Positions 44,521 through 55,325 of a stretch of DNA of 64,000 bases are shown in pieces; position 1 is the first letter of the stretch; each line of letters starts with the position of its first letter. Source of the stretch: Acinetobacter sp. UBA3106. GTDB taxonomy: Bacteria; Pseudomonadota; Gammaproteobacteria; Pseudomonadales; Moraxellaceae. The DNA lies in assembly GCA_002365595.1 (NCBI GenBank), contig DFAM01000024.1, positions 18,316 through 82,315 of the forward strand, given 5' to 3'. Under the pieces are notes generated by a model that was not told the origin of the DNA, ran no database searches, and saw only the letters and a list, made by a program, of their open reading frames with translations. A program made the translations under genes and the position numbers.

Positions 44521-45726
44521 TTAGACGCGTTCAATAATCAAAGCAATGCCTTGACCGACACCAATACACATTGAACATAGAGCGTATTGACCACCAGTTT
44601 GTTCAAGCTGGTTCAGTGCGGTTGTGACTAAGCGTGCGCCAGAGGCACCCAGTGGATGACCCAAAGCAATTGCACCACCATTTGGATTGACTTTCTCTGA
44701 ACCGTCTTCAATACCCAAGTCACGGGTACATGCCAACGCCTGAGCAGCAAAGGCTTCATTCAGCTCGATCACATCCATCTGCTCTAAAGTCAGACCAGTT
44801 TGTGCCAGCAGTTTTTTGATGGCAGGCGCAGGACCAAAGCCCATGATGCGTGGTTCAACCCCCACGACAGTTGAGCCAATAATTTTGGCGCGTGGTTTTA
44901 AGCCGTGTTGAGCAACCGCTTCATCAGATGCGATTAAAAGAGCAGCCGCACCATCGTTAATACCAGAAGCATTACCCGCTGTAACCGTACCATCTGCTTT
45001 CACCACAGGTTTCAGTTTTGCTAAAGCTTCTGCAGTGGTAGATGCACGTGGATGTTCATCAGTATCGACAACCACCGGATCGCCTTTACGCTGCGGGATC
45101 ACCACAGGAATAATTTCCTTGGCAAAGAAACCTTTGGCCTGCGCTGCTGCGGTACGTTGCTGGCTAGTCAGGGCAAACTTGTCCTGGTCTTCACGGTTGA
45201 TGTTGAACTGTTCCGCCAGATTTTCAGCCGTTTGCGGCATGGTTTCTACGCCGTACATTTCTTTCAGCTTAGGATTGATAAAACGCCAGCCCATGGTGGT
45301 GTCTTCAATCTTTTGGCTACGGCCATACGCTGTTTCTGACTTGCCCATCACGAATGGCGCGCGCGACATGCTTTCTACACCACCGGCAATAATCAGATGG
45401 GCTTCACCGGCTTTAATCGCACGCGCTGCCATCGCGACTGCATCCATCGATGAACCACACAGGCGGTTTACAGTCGTTGCTGGCACCTGATAAGGCAGAC
45501 CTGCAAGCAGAGAAGACATACGACCGACGTTACGGTTGTCTTCACCGGCCTGATTGGCACAGCCATAGATGACGTCATCGACCTGTTCCCAGTTCACCGA
45601 TGGATTACGTTCCATTAAGGCTTTAATTGGAAGTGCACCTAAGTCATCTGCACGGACAGGCGCGAGGCCACCGGCATAACGACCGAATGGGGTACGGATG
45701 GCATCGATAATATATGCGTTTTTCAT
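44521..45726 (-). CDS. catF: 3-oxoadipyl-CoA thiolase
   Basis: A 401-residue thiolase (PcaF/CatF), which splits beta-ketoadipyl-CoA to succinyl-CoA and acetyl-CoA. Active-site Cys in [10 protein letters not shown] (near residue 90), His in [10 protein letters not shown], Cys in [10 protein letters not shown]. The N-terminus [20 protein letters not shown] is used because it matches the family start; the longer frame (to 45798) runs into the repeat. It lies between catJ and catD. Confidence 0.95.
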   Translation of the reverse strand: MKNAYIIDAIRTPFGRYAGGLAPVRADDLGALPIKALMERNPSVNWEQVDDVIYGCANQAGEDNRNVGRMSSLLAGLPYQVPATTVNRLCGSSMDAVAMAARAIKAGEAHLIIAGGVESMSRAPFVMGKSETAYGRSQKIEDTTMGWRFINPKLKEMYGVETMPQTAENLAEQFNINREDQDKFALTSQQRTAAAQAKGFFAKEIIPVVIPQRKGDPVVVDTDEHPRASTTAEALAKLKPVVKADGTVTAGNASGINDGAAALLIASDEAVAQHGLKPRAKIIGSTVVGVEPRIMGFGPAPAIKKLLAQTGLTLEQMDVIELNEAFAAQALACTRDLGIEDGSEKVNPNGGAIALGHPLGASGARLVTTALNQLEQTGGQYALCSMCIGVGQGIALIIERV

Positions 45727-45759
45727 TGTGTATTTGCTCACATATTTAAAAGAAGAAAA

Positions 45760-45905
45760 CTCCTCCCTTTTTAAAGGGTGAGAAGCATTGCTTCGCAAGG
45801 GAGGGATTTAATGAAGTAATTTTATTCTTCAAAAAAATCCTCCCTAAATCCCTCCTGAACATGTTTTAAAGCACTGCTTTTAAAACTAAGTGCAAGAAAG
45901 GAGGG
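45760..45905. repeat. GGGAGG-type repeat between catJ and catF
   Basis: Array with CCTCCCTTTTT/AAAGGG at 45762-45778, the palindromic core GAAGCATTGCTTC at 45782-45794, GGGAGGGA at 45800-45807, CCTCCCTAAATCCCTCC at ~45841-45857 and GGAGGGA near 45900. The GAAGCAnTGCTTC core also occurs in the ureD-ureA spacer. Confidence 0.7.
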
Positions 45906-45913
45906 ACTTCCCC

Positions 45914-46570
45914 TTAATTTGATTGAGTCGCATCAATCAGTTTGGCACCAGTCATTGACTGTAATTCTTCAAATGACAGACCTTCAACTTTCTCAATCAC
46001 TTTCATACCTTCAGGCGTGACATCAATCACACAAAGATCAGTATAAATACGGTCGACACATTTCAGGCCAGTAGCCGGATAAGACAGTTCAGCCACGATT
46101 TTTGGCTCGCCTTTTTTGGTCACGTGGTCAGTCGTAATAAAGACTTTCTTCGCGCCCACAGCCAGATCCATTGCACCGCCGACTGCTGGGATTGCATCCG
46201 GTGCGCCAGTATGCCAGTTGGCCAGATCGCCATTTTCAGCCACCTGGAATGCGCCCAATACCGCGATATCTAAGTGACCACCACGCATCATTGCGAATGA
46301 ATCACCATGATGGAAGAAAGAACCGCCTTCAAGTAAGGTCACGAATTCTTTACCGGCATTAATCAGCTCAGGATCGCGGTCTTCTTCAGCAGGAGGAGGA
46401 CCGAATGCCAACAGGCCATTTTCAGAATGCAGGAAGACGTCTTTATCGCTTGGCAGGTAGCTTGAAATCTTGGTCGGTAAACCAATACCGAGGTTCACAT
46501 AAGCGCCATCAGGAATATCTTGTGCCACACGTTCAGCGATCTGGTCACGGGTCAGTTTGCTATAGCTCAT
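45914..46570 (-). CDS. catJ: 3-oxoadipate CoA-transferase subunit beta
   Basis: A 218-residue class I CoA-transferase beta chain. The catalytic Glu is in LHSENGLLAFG (near residue 50). Starts MSYSKLTRDQIAERVAQDIPDGAYVNLGIGLPT. With CatI it moves CoA from succinyl-CoA to 3-oxoadipate. A 19-base gap separates it from catI upstream; a 187-base gap with a repeat lies before catF downstream. Confidence 0.95.
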   Translation of the reverse strand: MSYSKLTRDQIAERVAQDIPDGAYVNLGIGLPTKISSYLPSDKDVFLHSENGLLAFGPPPAEEDRDPELINAGKEFVTLLEGGSFFHHGDSFAMMRGGHLDIAVLGAFQVAENGDLANWHTGAPDAIPAVGGAMDLAVGAKKVFITTDHVTKKGEPKIVAELSYPATGLKCVDRIYTDLCVIDVTPEGMKVIEKVEGLSFEELQSMTGAKLIDATQSN

Positions 46571-46589
46571 TATTTATCTCCGATGCCAA

Positions 46590-47261
46590 TTATTGTGCAG
46601 GTTTAACTTGAACAACGTGTTGAACAAAAATTCCCGGGGTGATGATGTGCTCTGGATCCAGTGCACCGAGTTCAACCACTTCAGAAACTTGAGCAATCGT
46701 CACATCAGCCGCCATCGCCATAATCGGACCAAAGTTACGCGCAGATTTACGGTAGACCAGGTTGCCCCAACGATCGCCTTTAGAAGCTTTAATTAAAGCA
46801 AAGTCAGCTTTAATCGGATTTTCTAAAACGTAGTCTTTGCCTTCGTAGTTCATGGTCGGTTTGCCTTCAGCCAGCAAAGTACCAAAACCGGTAGGGGTAT
46901 AGATTGGACCTAAGCCCATACCAGCCGCCTGAATACGGCAAGCCAGATTACCTTGTGGTACCAGTTCCAGTTCAATTTTTCCAGCACGATACAACTCGTC
47001 AAATACCCAGGAATCAGACTGACGCGGGAAAGAACAAATAATCTTGCGAACAGCACCAGCTTTAAGCAGTTTTGCCAGACCATAATCGCCATTACCGGCA
47101 TTGTTGTTGACAATAATCAGGTCTTTAATACCCAATTCGATCAGACCATCAATCAGTTCAGCAGGCTGACCTGCTGTACCAAAACCACCGATCATAATGG
47201 TAGAACCGTCCTTGATCTGGGAGAGTGCTTCTTTCAATGATAATGAACTTTTATCTATCAT
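46590..47261 (-). CDS. catI: 3-oxoadipate CoA-transferase subunit alpha
   Basis: A 223-residue alpha chain with the glycine-rich CoA-binding start GSTIMIGGFGTAGQPAELID near residue 20, and VNNNAGNGDYGLAKLL. ATG 47261 is preferred (AAGGACC upstream, matches the family start MIDKSS) over the longer frame that would overlap benE. The pair catI-catJ follows benE on the same strand. Confidence 0.95.
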   Translation of the reverse strand: MIDKSSLSLKEALSQIKDGSTIMIGGFGTAGQPAELIDGLIELGIKDLIIVNNNAGNGDYGLAKLLKAGAVRKIICSFPRQSDSWVFDELYRAGKIELELVPQGNLACRIQAAGMGLGPIYTPTGFGTLLAEGKPTMNYEGKDYVLENPIKADFALIKASKGDRWGNLVYRKSARNFGPIMAMAADVTIAQVSEVVELGALDPEHIITPGIFVQHVVQVKPAQ

Positions 47262-47298
47262 AATCTGGTCCTTACATATCCTAAACTGATGGATGTCT

Positions 47299-48519
47299 TT
47301 AAACTCGTTTTGAATCTGATGCTGTAACCGCAACAGCATTACGGTTTTTCTGTGACAGCAGAAAATGTGCTACCAGGCCAATGCAAATTCCCCAAAAGAC
47401 TGAACTCAGTCCCAAGAAATGCATGCCGGAAGCAGTCGCTAAAAAGGTGATCAGTGCTGCATCACGTTGCGACTCTTTGCCCATGGCTACGGAAATGTTG
47501 GTGGCAATCGCACCCAGTAATGCCAGTCCTGCCAAAGCCGCAATTAATTCTTTGGGCATCAGGCTAAACAGCATGACGATGCTGCCGGCAAATAAGCCGC
47601 CTAAAATATAAAAAAGCCCATTTGCCACACCGGCGATATAACGCTTTTCTTTCAGCTCGTGCGCGTCTTTACCCAAACATAAAGCAGCCGTGATAGATGC
47701 CAGTACGATGGTAATACCCCCTACACAGGCCACTGCAAGCGAGGCAATACTGGTTGCACTAATAATTGGCTTGGCTGGCATGTCATAACCACTGAGTTTG
47801 ATAATCGCCATTCCCGGTAAAAACTGGCCAGACAGGCTGACTAGAATGAGTGGGAGAGCCAGATTCAGGGTTGAACTCCAGGTCCATTCTGGTGCAATAA
47901 ATTGCGGAATCGCTAGACTAAAATCTGCCGTGACCGGGTTAATCTTGCCCAGTAACATACTTAAAACCACACCGGCAACCAGCACCCAGACCATGGCATA
48001 ACGTGGACTAAAACGCTTGGCCAGTAAAAATACCGCCAGCATGCCAAAGACGATATAGGGCATGGTATCGGTAGCGGTAAACAACCCTAAACCAAACTGC
48101 AGTAAAATTCCGGCCATCATTCCGGCAGCCACTTCTTGAGGAATCCAGGACAGTAACTTGTCGAAATAACCGGTGATCCCAATGAGAAAAATCACCACAG
48201 CAGAGGTGATATAGGCCGCAACCGCTTCATTGAGCGAAATATCGGGAAACAGTGTGACCAATAGTGCCGTTCCGGGCGCAGACCAAGCGGTGACGACAGG
48301 TATTTTGTATTTAATTGATAAAAAGATACCTGCGAGCGCCGCACCAATAGAAATTCCCCAAATCCATGAAATCATCATGGCTGGGGAAACCTGGGCTTGC
48401 TGTGCCGCCTGGAAAAAAATGATCAGTGGCCCTGAATAGGAAATCAGCACTGCTAAAAATCCTGCAACAGTCGCTGAAATTGACCAGTCATTTTTTAATG
48501 TCTGAAACAGGGTGTTCAT
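47299..48519 (-). CDS. benE: Benzoate/H+ symporter BenE
   Basis: A 406-residue 12-span BenE-family carrier: begins NDWSISATVAGFLAVLISYSGPL, contains GMMAGILLQFGLGLF and GATNISVAMG-like ATNISVAMGKESQRDAALITFLATASG. It imports benzoate. It is in line with benD upstream and catI downstream. A second uptake system (benK, benP) lies at the other end of the block. Confidence 0.93.
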   Translation of the reverse strand: MNTLFQTLKNDWSISATVAGFLAVLISYSGPLIIFFQAAQQAQVSPAMMISWIWGISIGAALAGIFLSIKYKIPVVTAWSAPGTALLVTLFPDISLNEAVAAYITSAVVIFLIGITGYFDKLLSWIPQEVAAGMMAGILLQFGLGLFTATDTMPYIVFGMLAVFLLAKRFSPRYAMVWVLVAGVVLSMLLGKINPVTADFSLAIPQFIAPEWTWSSTLNLALPLILVSLSGQFLPGMAIIKLSGYDMPAKPIISATSIASLAVACVGGITIVLASITAALCLGKDAHELKEKRYIAGVANGLFYILGGLFAGSIVMLFSLMPKELIAALAGLALLGAIATNISVAMGKESQRDAALITFLATASGMHFLGLSSVFWGICIGLVAHFLLSQKNRNAVAVTASDSKRV

Positions 48520-48577
48520 TGGTAATGTGCCTCCTTGCGTCGAACCATGAGCCTGTTAAAAATCGTGGTGATCAGGA

Positions 48578-49363
48578 CTAGCCCTGATCACCACCACCGA
48601 CCGGTACTACCGTACCTGTCATATAAGATGATTCATCGGAAGCCAGAAATGCAATCGCATTCACTTGCTCCTGAATTGTGCCGTAGCGACCCATAAACGT
48701 ACGGTCAATGGTCTGATCTACCACTTGCTGCATCCATTCTTGTTCAGATTCAGTCAGTGGATTGGTATTGCGCGGTACTTTACGGGGAGGTGCTTCGGTG
48801 CCACCCGTTGCAACTGCGTTAACGCGAATACCATCTTTGGCATGTTCAAAGGCAAGGGAAGCCGTCAGGCCATTTACGCCACCTTTGGATGCTGAATAGG
48901 GAACACGATTAATACCACGTGTGGCAATAGAAGATACGTTTACAATGGTACCTTTCTGATTTTTAATCATTTCAGGCAGAACTGCACGGCAGCACCACAA
49001 GGTCGGGAACAATGAACGGTTCACTTCCTTGATAATTTCCTCTTCAGAAAATTCCTCGAAAGGTTTCATCCAGATCGCGCCACCGACGTTGTTGATCAGG
49101 GCATCGACACGGCCATAAGTCTCAAGGGCTTTTTCAACGACTGACTGAGCACCGGCAAACGTTTCCAGATTGGCTTTGACGGTAATTGCATCACCGCCAG
49201 TCGCTTCAATTTCAGCCAAAACTTCTTCCACATAAGGGGAAAGGTCAGCCATGACGACTTGAGCGCCTTCGCTCGCCATTTGCAACGCGACACCGCGACC
49301 GATGCCTTGCGCGGCACCGGTCACGATTACGACTTTGTTTAAAAATCTTTGATTTGAAGTCAT
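48578..49363 (-). CDS. benD: Benzoate cis-diol dehydrogenase
   Basis: A 261-residue SDR (1,6-dihydroxycyclohexa-2,4-diene-1-carboxylate dehydrogenase) giving catechol plus NADH and CO2. Nucleotide motif TGAAQGIGRG, NNVGG, catalytic Ser in NVSSIATRG and YSASKGG Tyr-x3-Lys. The 300-base gap to benC holds a hairpin element. No strong ribosome-binding site precedes the ATG. Confidence 0.94.
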   Translation of the reverse strand: MTSNQRFLNKVVIVTGAAQGIGRGVALQMASEGAQVVMADLSPYVEEVLAEIEATGGDAITVKANLETFAGAQSVVEKALETYGRVDALINNVGGAIWMKPFEEFSEEEIIKEVNRSLFPTLWCCRAVLPEMIKNQKGTIVNVSSIATRGINRVPYSASKGGVNGLTASLAFEHAKDGIRVNAVATGGTEAPPRKVPRNTNPLTESEQEWMQQVVDQTIDRTFMGRYGTIQEQVNAIAFLASDESSYMTGTVVPVGGGDQG

Positions 49364-49663
49364 ATTTTTTTAACTCATGAACCAATCTTTATATCTGCGA
49401 TTAAAAAACCTTTAAATTTGATTTAGGAAAGACGGAGTCTTGCTTTTATAAATCAACATAAGGTTTAACCTTCGGTTCGACCTACTTTTGTTTTGGCAAA
49501 AGTAGGCAAAACCATTGTCATCCGCTGAACTCGTCCATTGCATCATGTAAGTTAAATTTGTCGCAGAAACTTAGATGTATCTGAATTTGGTTTGCCTCGT
49601 ACAGCAGCGGATGACGTTTACGCGTATCAAATAGTTTCTAAACAAATACGCATCTTCAAATCA
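49364..49663. repeat. Hairpin element between benC and benD
   Basis: The 300-base spacer has a perfect hairpin CCTACTTTTG / CAAAAGTAGG (49481-49506, loop TTTTGG). It also has a long-range 11-bp inverted repeat GTCATCCGCTG (49517-49527) / CAGCGGATGAC (49605-49615). No gene is seen. It looks like a small dispersed repeat or a rearrangement scar within the ben operon; copy number elsewhere is unknown. Confidence 0.55.
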
Positions 49664-50719
<1,056 letters not shown>

Positions 50720-50760
50720 TCAGCCAACTGTCCATTTGGCTGAAGACGTAGTGGCAAATT

Positions 50761-51252
50761 TTAGAGGTGGTAAATATCAATGACCTGATTGATGTAATCG
50801 TTTTTCAGCACCACGTATTTGCTTAAAATCTGTGGTTTCTCACCCGAGAAATCGATCACATAACGTGACATGCCAAAGTAGCTATAGTTGGTCTTGTAAC
50901 GGAAACTCAAGGTGTTCCAGTTAAAGCGAACCATCACCTGATCACCGTTTTGCTCGACAAGCTCAATATTAGAAATGTTGTGGCTGGTACGGGTGTCCGG
51001 CATGGTCGCAGAAGATCGCTCAGTCTTAATGCGGAACACGCGGTCTTCTAAACCTTGACGGTCAGGGTAGTAAATCAGGGAGATTTCAGACTCCGGGTCT
51101 TGGGTCAGTTTGTCATCATCATCCCAAGCCGGCATCCAGAAAGACGCAGTAGGGGCATAACACTGTAACCAGTCATCCCATTGTTCATCATCCAGAAAGC
51201 GTGCTTCCTGATACAGGAACTGAGCAATATTTTCTAAAGTCATCGCGCTCAT
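50761..51252 (-). CDS. benB: Benzoate dioxygenase small (beta) subunit
   Basis: A 163-residue beta subunit with a cone-shaped NTF2-like fold: [29 protein letters not shown] near residue 20, and the ending [18 protein letters not shown]. It supports the alpha3beta3 hexamer with BenA. Its start overlaps the benA stop by 4 bases. Confidence 0.95.
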   Translation of the reverse strand: MSAMTLENIAQFLYQEARFLDDEQWDDWLQCYAPTASFWMPAWDDDDKLTQDPESEISLIYYPDRQGLEDRVFRIKTERSSATMPDTRTSHNISNIELVEQNGDQVMVRFNWNTLSFRYKTNYSYFGMSRYVIDFSGEKPQILSKYVVLKNDYINQVIDIYHL

Positions 51253-52634
51253 GCGTTTTCTCCTTCAGTTGCAGCAAGTTCTTTTTCAGAAGCAATCGCT
51301 TCTTTCATCAGATGTAACCAGTGTTCATGCTGAGCAAGATATAAACCTTCGTCTTCAGTTTTAATGCCAGACAGTTTTGGCTTTAAACCAATTTCATTGG
51401 CTGCATCATCCGGACCTTGAATCCAGTGTTTTGCACCACGGCTCATATCATTCCATTCAAGCGCAATACCGGCATAGCCCGCCTGACATGCACGGAATTC
51501 TTCCAGGTCATCTGGAGTTGCCATGCCTGAAGCATTGAAGAAGTCTTCATACTGGCGAATACGGCGTGTACGTGCTTCTTTGTCTTCACCTTTAGGTGCG
51601 ATACAGTAAATGGTGACTTCAGTCTTAGAGGGAGATAAAGGACGAAGGACACGAATTTGTGAACCGAACTGATCCATGAAGTAAACGTTTGGATAGATAC
51701 ACAGGTTACGCGAACGCTCGATCATCCATTTCGACATGGCAGCACCGAATTTTTCGGTATATTCTGCCGCTTTCGGAAAGTTCGGACGGTCTTCAGGATT
51801 GCCCCATTGAGTCCAAAGCAGCATGTGACCATTGTCAAAGCCGTAAGAACCACCACCTTGTTTGCCCCAAGATCCTGCACTCATGGCACGGACATTATCA
51901 CCAGCTTCTTTTTCTTTACGCTGCTGAGTTGTAGCTGCATAGTTCCAGTGAACGGCAGAAACGTGATAACCATCGGCACCATTTTCAGCAGTGAGCTTCC
52001 AGTTACCTTCATAGGTATAAGTAGACGCACCACGTAAAACTTCAAGACCTTGATCAGACTGATCTACAATCATGTCCATAATTTTGGTGGCTTCGCCAAG
52101 ATATTCTTCTAAGGGTGGAACATCCGGGTTTAAACTGCCAAACAGGAAACCTTTATAGCTTTCAAAACGTGCTACTTTTTTCAGGTCATGCGAACCGTCT
52201 TTGTTAAAGCAGTCAGAATAGCCTGCATCACTCGGATCTTTAACTTTGAGCAATTTACCCGAGTTGTTAAATGTCCAACCGTGGAAAGGGCAAGTATAAG
52301 TTGCTTTATTACCTTTCTTATGGCGACAAAGTTGTGCGCCACGGTGTGAACAGGCATTGATCATGGCATTCAGCTCACCTTGACGGTTACGCGCAATGAT
52401 GATCGGTTGGCGACCCATATAGGTCGTATAAAAATCATTATTATTCGGAATTTGGCTCTCATGTGCCAAGTAAACCCAATTGCCTTCAAAGATATATTTC
52501 ATCTCTAAATCGAATAAGGCCTGATCTGTGAATACTGAACGATGAAGCTTAAATTCACCTGTTTCATAGTTTTCAACAAGTAATTCATCAATGCGATCGA
52601 GATGGCTGGTGTTAATTACAGGGATACGAGGCAT
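51249..52634 (-). CDS. benA: Benzoate dioxygenase large (alpha) subunit
   Basis: A 461-residue ring-hydroxylating oxygenase alpha subunit. Rieske ligands Cys95, His97 (ACSHRGA) and Cys115, His118 (CPFHGW). Mononuclear iron site in [15 protein letters not shown] with two His near 220. It turns benzoate to its cis-1,2-diol. I start at [15 protein letters not shown] (52634); the longer frame lacks a better site. It is 81 bases after catA; a near-perfect inverted repeat CCGAAATGTCA / TGACATCTCGG (52662-52689) lies in that gap. Confidence 0.96.
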   Translation of the reverse strand: MPRIPVINTSHLDRIDELLVENYETGEFKLHRSVFTDQALFDLEMKYIFEGNWVYLAHESQIPNNNDFYTTYMGRQPIIIARNRQGELNAMINACSHRGAQLCRHKKGNKATYTCPFHGWTFNNSGKLLKVKDPSDAGYSDCFNKDGSHDLKKVARFESYKGFLFGSLNPDVPPLEEYLGEATKIMDMIVDQSDQGLEVLRGASTYTYEGNWKLTAENGADGYHVSAVHWNYAATTQQRKEKEAGDNVRAMSAGSWGKQGGGSYGFDNGHMLLWTQWGNPEDRPNFPKAAEYTEKFGAAMSKWMIERSRNLCIYPNVYFMDQFGSQIRVLRPLSPSKTEVTIYCIAPKGEDKEARTRRIRQYEDFFNASGMATPDDLEEFRACQAGYAGIALEWNDMSRGAKHWIQGPDDAANEIGLKPKLSGIKTEDEGLYLAQHEHWLHLMKEAIASEKELAATEGENA

Positions 52635-52661
52635 GTCCGTTCTCCGACTTTCCAAATTAAG

Positions 52662-52689
52662 GCAAGTCCCCGAAATGTCATTAAATTGA
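52662..52689. terminator. Inverted repeat between catA and benA
   Basis: 11-base arms with one mismatch, loop TTAAAT, no T-run. It may process or attenuate the transcript, or be a regulator site for benA. Confidence 0.4.
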
Positions 52690-52715
52690 CATCTCGGTTC
52701 CTTATCATGAGCTCA

Positions 52716-53636
52716 TTAAGCGCTTGCGCGACGACGTTCAACTTCAGTCGATGGTGCTGCAGCTTGTTCTTTCACAAGTTCAACATTGAACTGAATGTGT
52801 TTGAATGGTTTATTCAGACCACGTTTTGCAATTTCAGCTTCGTCTGTTACATCAACTGCAGTCGCGACCAAACCATCACGGGTTGCAAATGCAAAGTCAT
52901 CCCAAAGGTACTTGTCGCCTTCGATGTTAAATTGCGTGGTTAATTTGCGGTAACCTGGTGCAGAGATGAAATAATGCACGTGAGAAGGGCGGTTACCATG
53001 ACGACCAAGTTTGTCTAGAACAAATTGAGTCGTGCCTTCTGGAGGACAGCCATAACCGACTGGCATTGTAGTCAATGCAATATATTGACCATCGGCAGCA
53101 GTAATAATGCTGCGACGCAAGTTAAAGTCAGACTGTGACTTGTCAAAGAATGAATAGTTGCCCAGGCTGTTTGCATGCCAGATTTCAACTTTGGCACCTT
53201 CAACAAGATTGCCTTCAGTATCCGTCACTGTACCTTCAATGATTAAAGTCGGGATTTTGCCTTCTTCAGAACCATCGTCCATACGCGCGAAGCTTACCGA
53301 TTCCGGTGCACCAGCGACATATAATGGGCCTTCAATCGTACGTGGTGTGCCGCCAGTAATACCTGCTTTAGCATCCGCTTCATCTGCACGTAAGTCTAAG
53401 TAGTGTTCCAGACCTAAACCTGCCGCCAAAAGTCCCAATTCATTGGCTTGACCTGTATCAGTCAAATATTCCAGGCCTTTCCACAATTCAGATTGTGAGA
53501 TATCAAGGTCTTCGATCGCTTGGAAAAGATCACCCAATAAACGCACAACAACCTGTTGTACACGTTCATCGACAGGACCTGTCGCTGTGTCGACATTCAT
53601 TTTTTTAACAAGTGCATCAATTTCTTGGCGATTCAT
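52716..53636 (-). CDS. catA: Catechol 1,2-dioxygenase
   Basis: A 306-residue intradiol dioxygenase. Starts MNRQEIDALVKKMNV at 53636 (AGGAGC upstream). N-terminal helical linker (residues ~1-100), then the beta-sandwich with iron ligands: a Tyr in NSLGNYSFFD, a Tyr in PVGYGCPPEG, and the His pair in NRPSHVHYF. It opens catechol to cis,cis-muconate. It lies between catC and benA rather than apart from both, as in A. baylyi. Confidence 0.96.
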   Translation of the reverse strand: MNRQEIDALVKKMNVDTATGPVDERVQQVVVRLLGDLFQAIEDLDISQSELWKGLEYLTDTGQANELGLLAAGLGLEHYLDLRADEADAKAGITGGTPRTIEGPLYVAGAPESVSFARMDDGSEEGKIPTLIIEGTVTDTEGNLVEGAKVEIWHANSLGNYSFFDKSQSDFNLRRSIITAADGQYIALTTMPVGYGCPPEGTTQFVLDKLGRHGNRPSHVHYFISAPGYRKLTTQFNIEGDKYLWDDFAFATRDGLVATAVDVTDEAEIAKRGLNKPFKHIQFNVELVKEQAAAPSTEVERRRASA

Positions 53637-53794
53637 ACTATTGCTCCTGAAGTATGTATACATTTTTTGGTGGCAGGCTGTTTAGCATTTACATTTGCTG
53701 GCTAAAGCTGGCTGGCCACAATCCTTGGCGTTACCTTTTAGGGTGGTTTTTTTGCAGCAGGTGAATGACTTCACCCTTTTGCATCTGGTTAAAA

Positions 53795-54085
53795 TTAGCG
53801 ATCGTCTTCACGAATTGAAGAGGGATGGCGATTCAATGGCATGACTTCAATATTCATGTAGGGATACAGCGGTAAACCTTGCAGAATGTTGTGCAACTCT
53901 TCATTGCTGTCCACATCAAAAATACTGATGTTGGAATACTGACCGGTGATGCGCCAGATATGACGCCATTTGCCTTGACGCTGTAAATCTTGTGAATAGG
54001 CTTTTTCAACGGCCTTAATTTCATTCGCCTGTTCAACCGGCAGATCACGTGGAATGTTTACATCCATTCGTACTTGGAAAAGCAT
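53795..54085 (-). CDS. catC: Muconolactone isomerase
   Basis: A 96-residue MIase, normal length. Starts MLFQVRMDVNIPRDLPVEQ, with the conserved GKWRHIWRITGQYSNISIFDV and LYPYMNIEV. It makes beta-ketoadipate enol-lactone. It lies 15 bases after catB. Confidence 0.95.
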   Translation of the reverse strand: MLFQVRMDVNIPRDLPVEQANEIKAVEKAYSQDLQRQGKWRHIWRITGQYSNISIFDVDSNEELHNILQGLPLYPYMNIEVMPLNRHPSSIREDDR

Positions 54086-54100
54086 GGGAAAATCCTTTAA

Positions 54101-55210
54101 TTACTGTCGACGCAAGTTGTCAATTTTGTCTTCATCCAGCTCAATACCGAGGCCAGCTGTTTTTGGCACAGTGAGCTCAAAATTTTGGTATTGCATTGGG
54201 GTTTTTAGAATTTCTTCAGTCAGTAGCAATGGGCCAAACAGTTCGGTTCCATAAGCCAAATTGGTGAAAGTCGAGAAGGTATGTGCAGAGGCAATGGTAC
54301 CGACCGGACCTTCCAGCATGGTGCCGCCGTACAAATCGATACCGGCAAGATCAGCCACAGTGGCAACATCACGGCCTTCCAGCAAACCGCCAGACTGGGC
54401 CACTTTTACCGCAAAGACAGAAGCTGCATTGGTTTTCGCCAATTTATAAGCAGTACCCGGACCCATTAAAGATTCGTCAGCCATAATCGCAATATCGAAT
54501 CTACGGGTCAGACGCTGCATGGCATCAATGTTGTCAATCGCGCAGGGCTGTTCAATCAGATCGACACCGCCCTCTTGCAACAGCTGAATGCCCTTAATGG
54601 CTTCTAGTTCTGACCAGGCACGGTTGACATCGACACGAATGGAAACATCTTTACCGAGCGCTTGTTTAATCGCTAATACATGCTCAACATCGGCTTCGAC
54701 TGCACGAGAACCAATTTTCAGTTTGAAAATATTGTGACGTTTTGCCGCAATCATGTTTTGTGCTTCAGCAATGTCTTTTTCGGTATTGCCTGAAGCCAAT
54801 ACCCAAAGTACCGGCACGCTGTCACGTAAACGGCCACCAAGCAATTCACTCAGAGGTAAGCCCAAACGCTGGGCTTGACTATCTAATAAAGCGGTCTGAA
54901 TGGCACATTTGGCAAAACGGTTGCCATTGATGTTGCGTTTAATCACCGCAAAGGTCTGGGCAATATTTAGACCGGCAAGGCTTTTTAATAACGGTGCAAA
55001 ATAGGTTTCAATATTGGTTTTAATACTTTCAGGACTTTCTTCTCCATAGCCCAAGCCGCCAATAGTGGTGGCTTCACCCCAACCGATGTAACCATCTTCA
55101 GTGGTGATTTTGACCAGTACCAGAGTTTGAGTTTGCATCGTTGCCACCGCCATCTTGTGTGGACGAATGGTTGGAATTTCCACCAGCAACGTTTCTATGG
55201 ATTTGTACAT
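54101..55210 (-). CDS. catB: Muconate cycloisomerase I
   Basis: A 369-residue enolase-superfamily enzyme. Metal and acid/base residues: KLKIGS with Lys pair near 165, VDVNRAW (Asp), IEQPC (Glu), MADESLMG (Asp/Glu), and the KVAQSGGL Lys. It turns cis,cis-muconate to muconolactone. It is the first gene of the long minus-strand transcript and is divergent from catM. Confidence 0.96.
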   Translation of the reverse strand: MYKSIETLLVEIPTIRPHKMAVATMQTQTLVLVKITTEDGYIGWGEATTIGGLGYGEESPESIKTNIETYFAPLLKSLAGLNIAQTFAVIKRNINGNRFAKCAIQTALLDSQAQRLGLPLSELLGGRLRDSVPVLWVLASGNTEKDIAEAQNMIAAKRHNIFKLKIGSRAVEADVEHVLAIKQALGKDVSIRVDVNRAWSELEAIKGIQLLQEGGVDLIEQPCAIDNIDAMQRLTRRFDIAIMADESLMGPGTAYKLAKTNAASVFAVKVAQSGGLLEGRDVATVADLAGIDLYGGTMLEGPVGTIASAHTFSTFTNLAYGTELFGPLLLTEEILKTPMQYQNFELTVPKTAGLGIELDEDKIDNLRRQ

Positions 55211-55250
55211 CTTTAAAATTCTCGATCTTGCTTTATGCCCGTCTTGTGAT

Positions 55251-55317
55251 ATACCTTAAAAGAATGATTATTGGTTGTCTAAGATCAAATTTGCATTTTG
55301 TTATGCCTTAAAGGTAT
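55251..55317. promoter_or_regulatory. CatM-type operators in the catB-catM spacer
   Basis: Two imperfect ATAC-N7-GTAT sites: ATACCTTAAAAGAAT (55251-55265) and ATGCCTTAAAGGTAT (55303-55317), both with the CTTAAA core typical of CatM/BenM sites. The second ends 8 bases before the catM ATG. Confidence 0.65.
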
Positions 55318-55325
55318 GGAGTATC

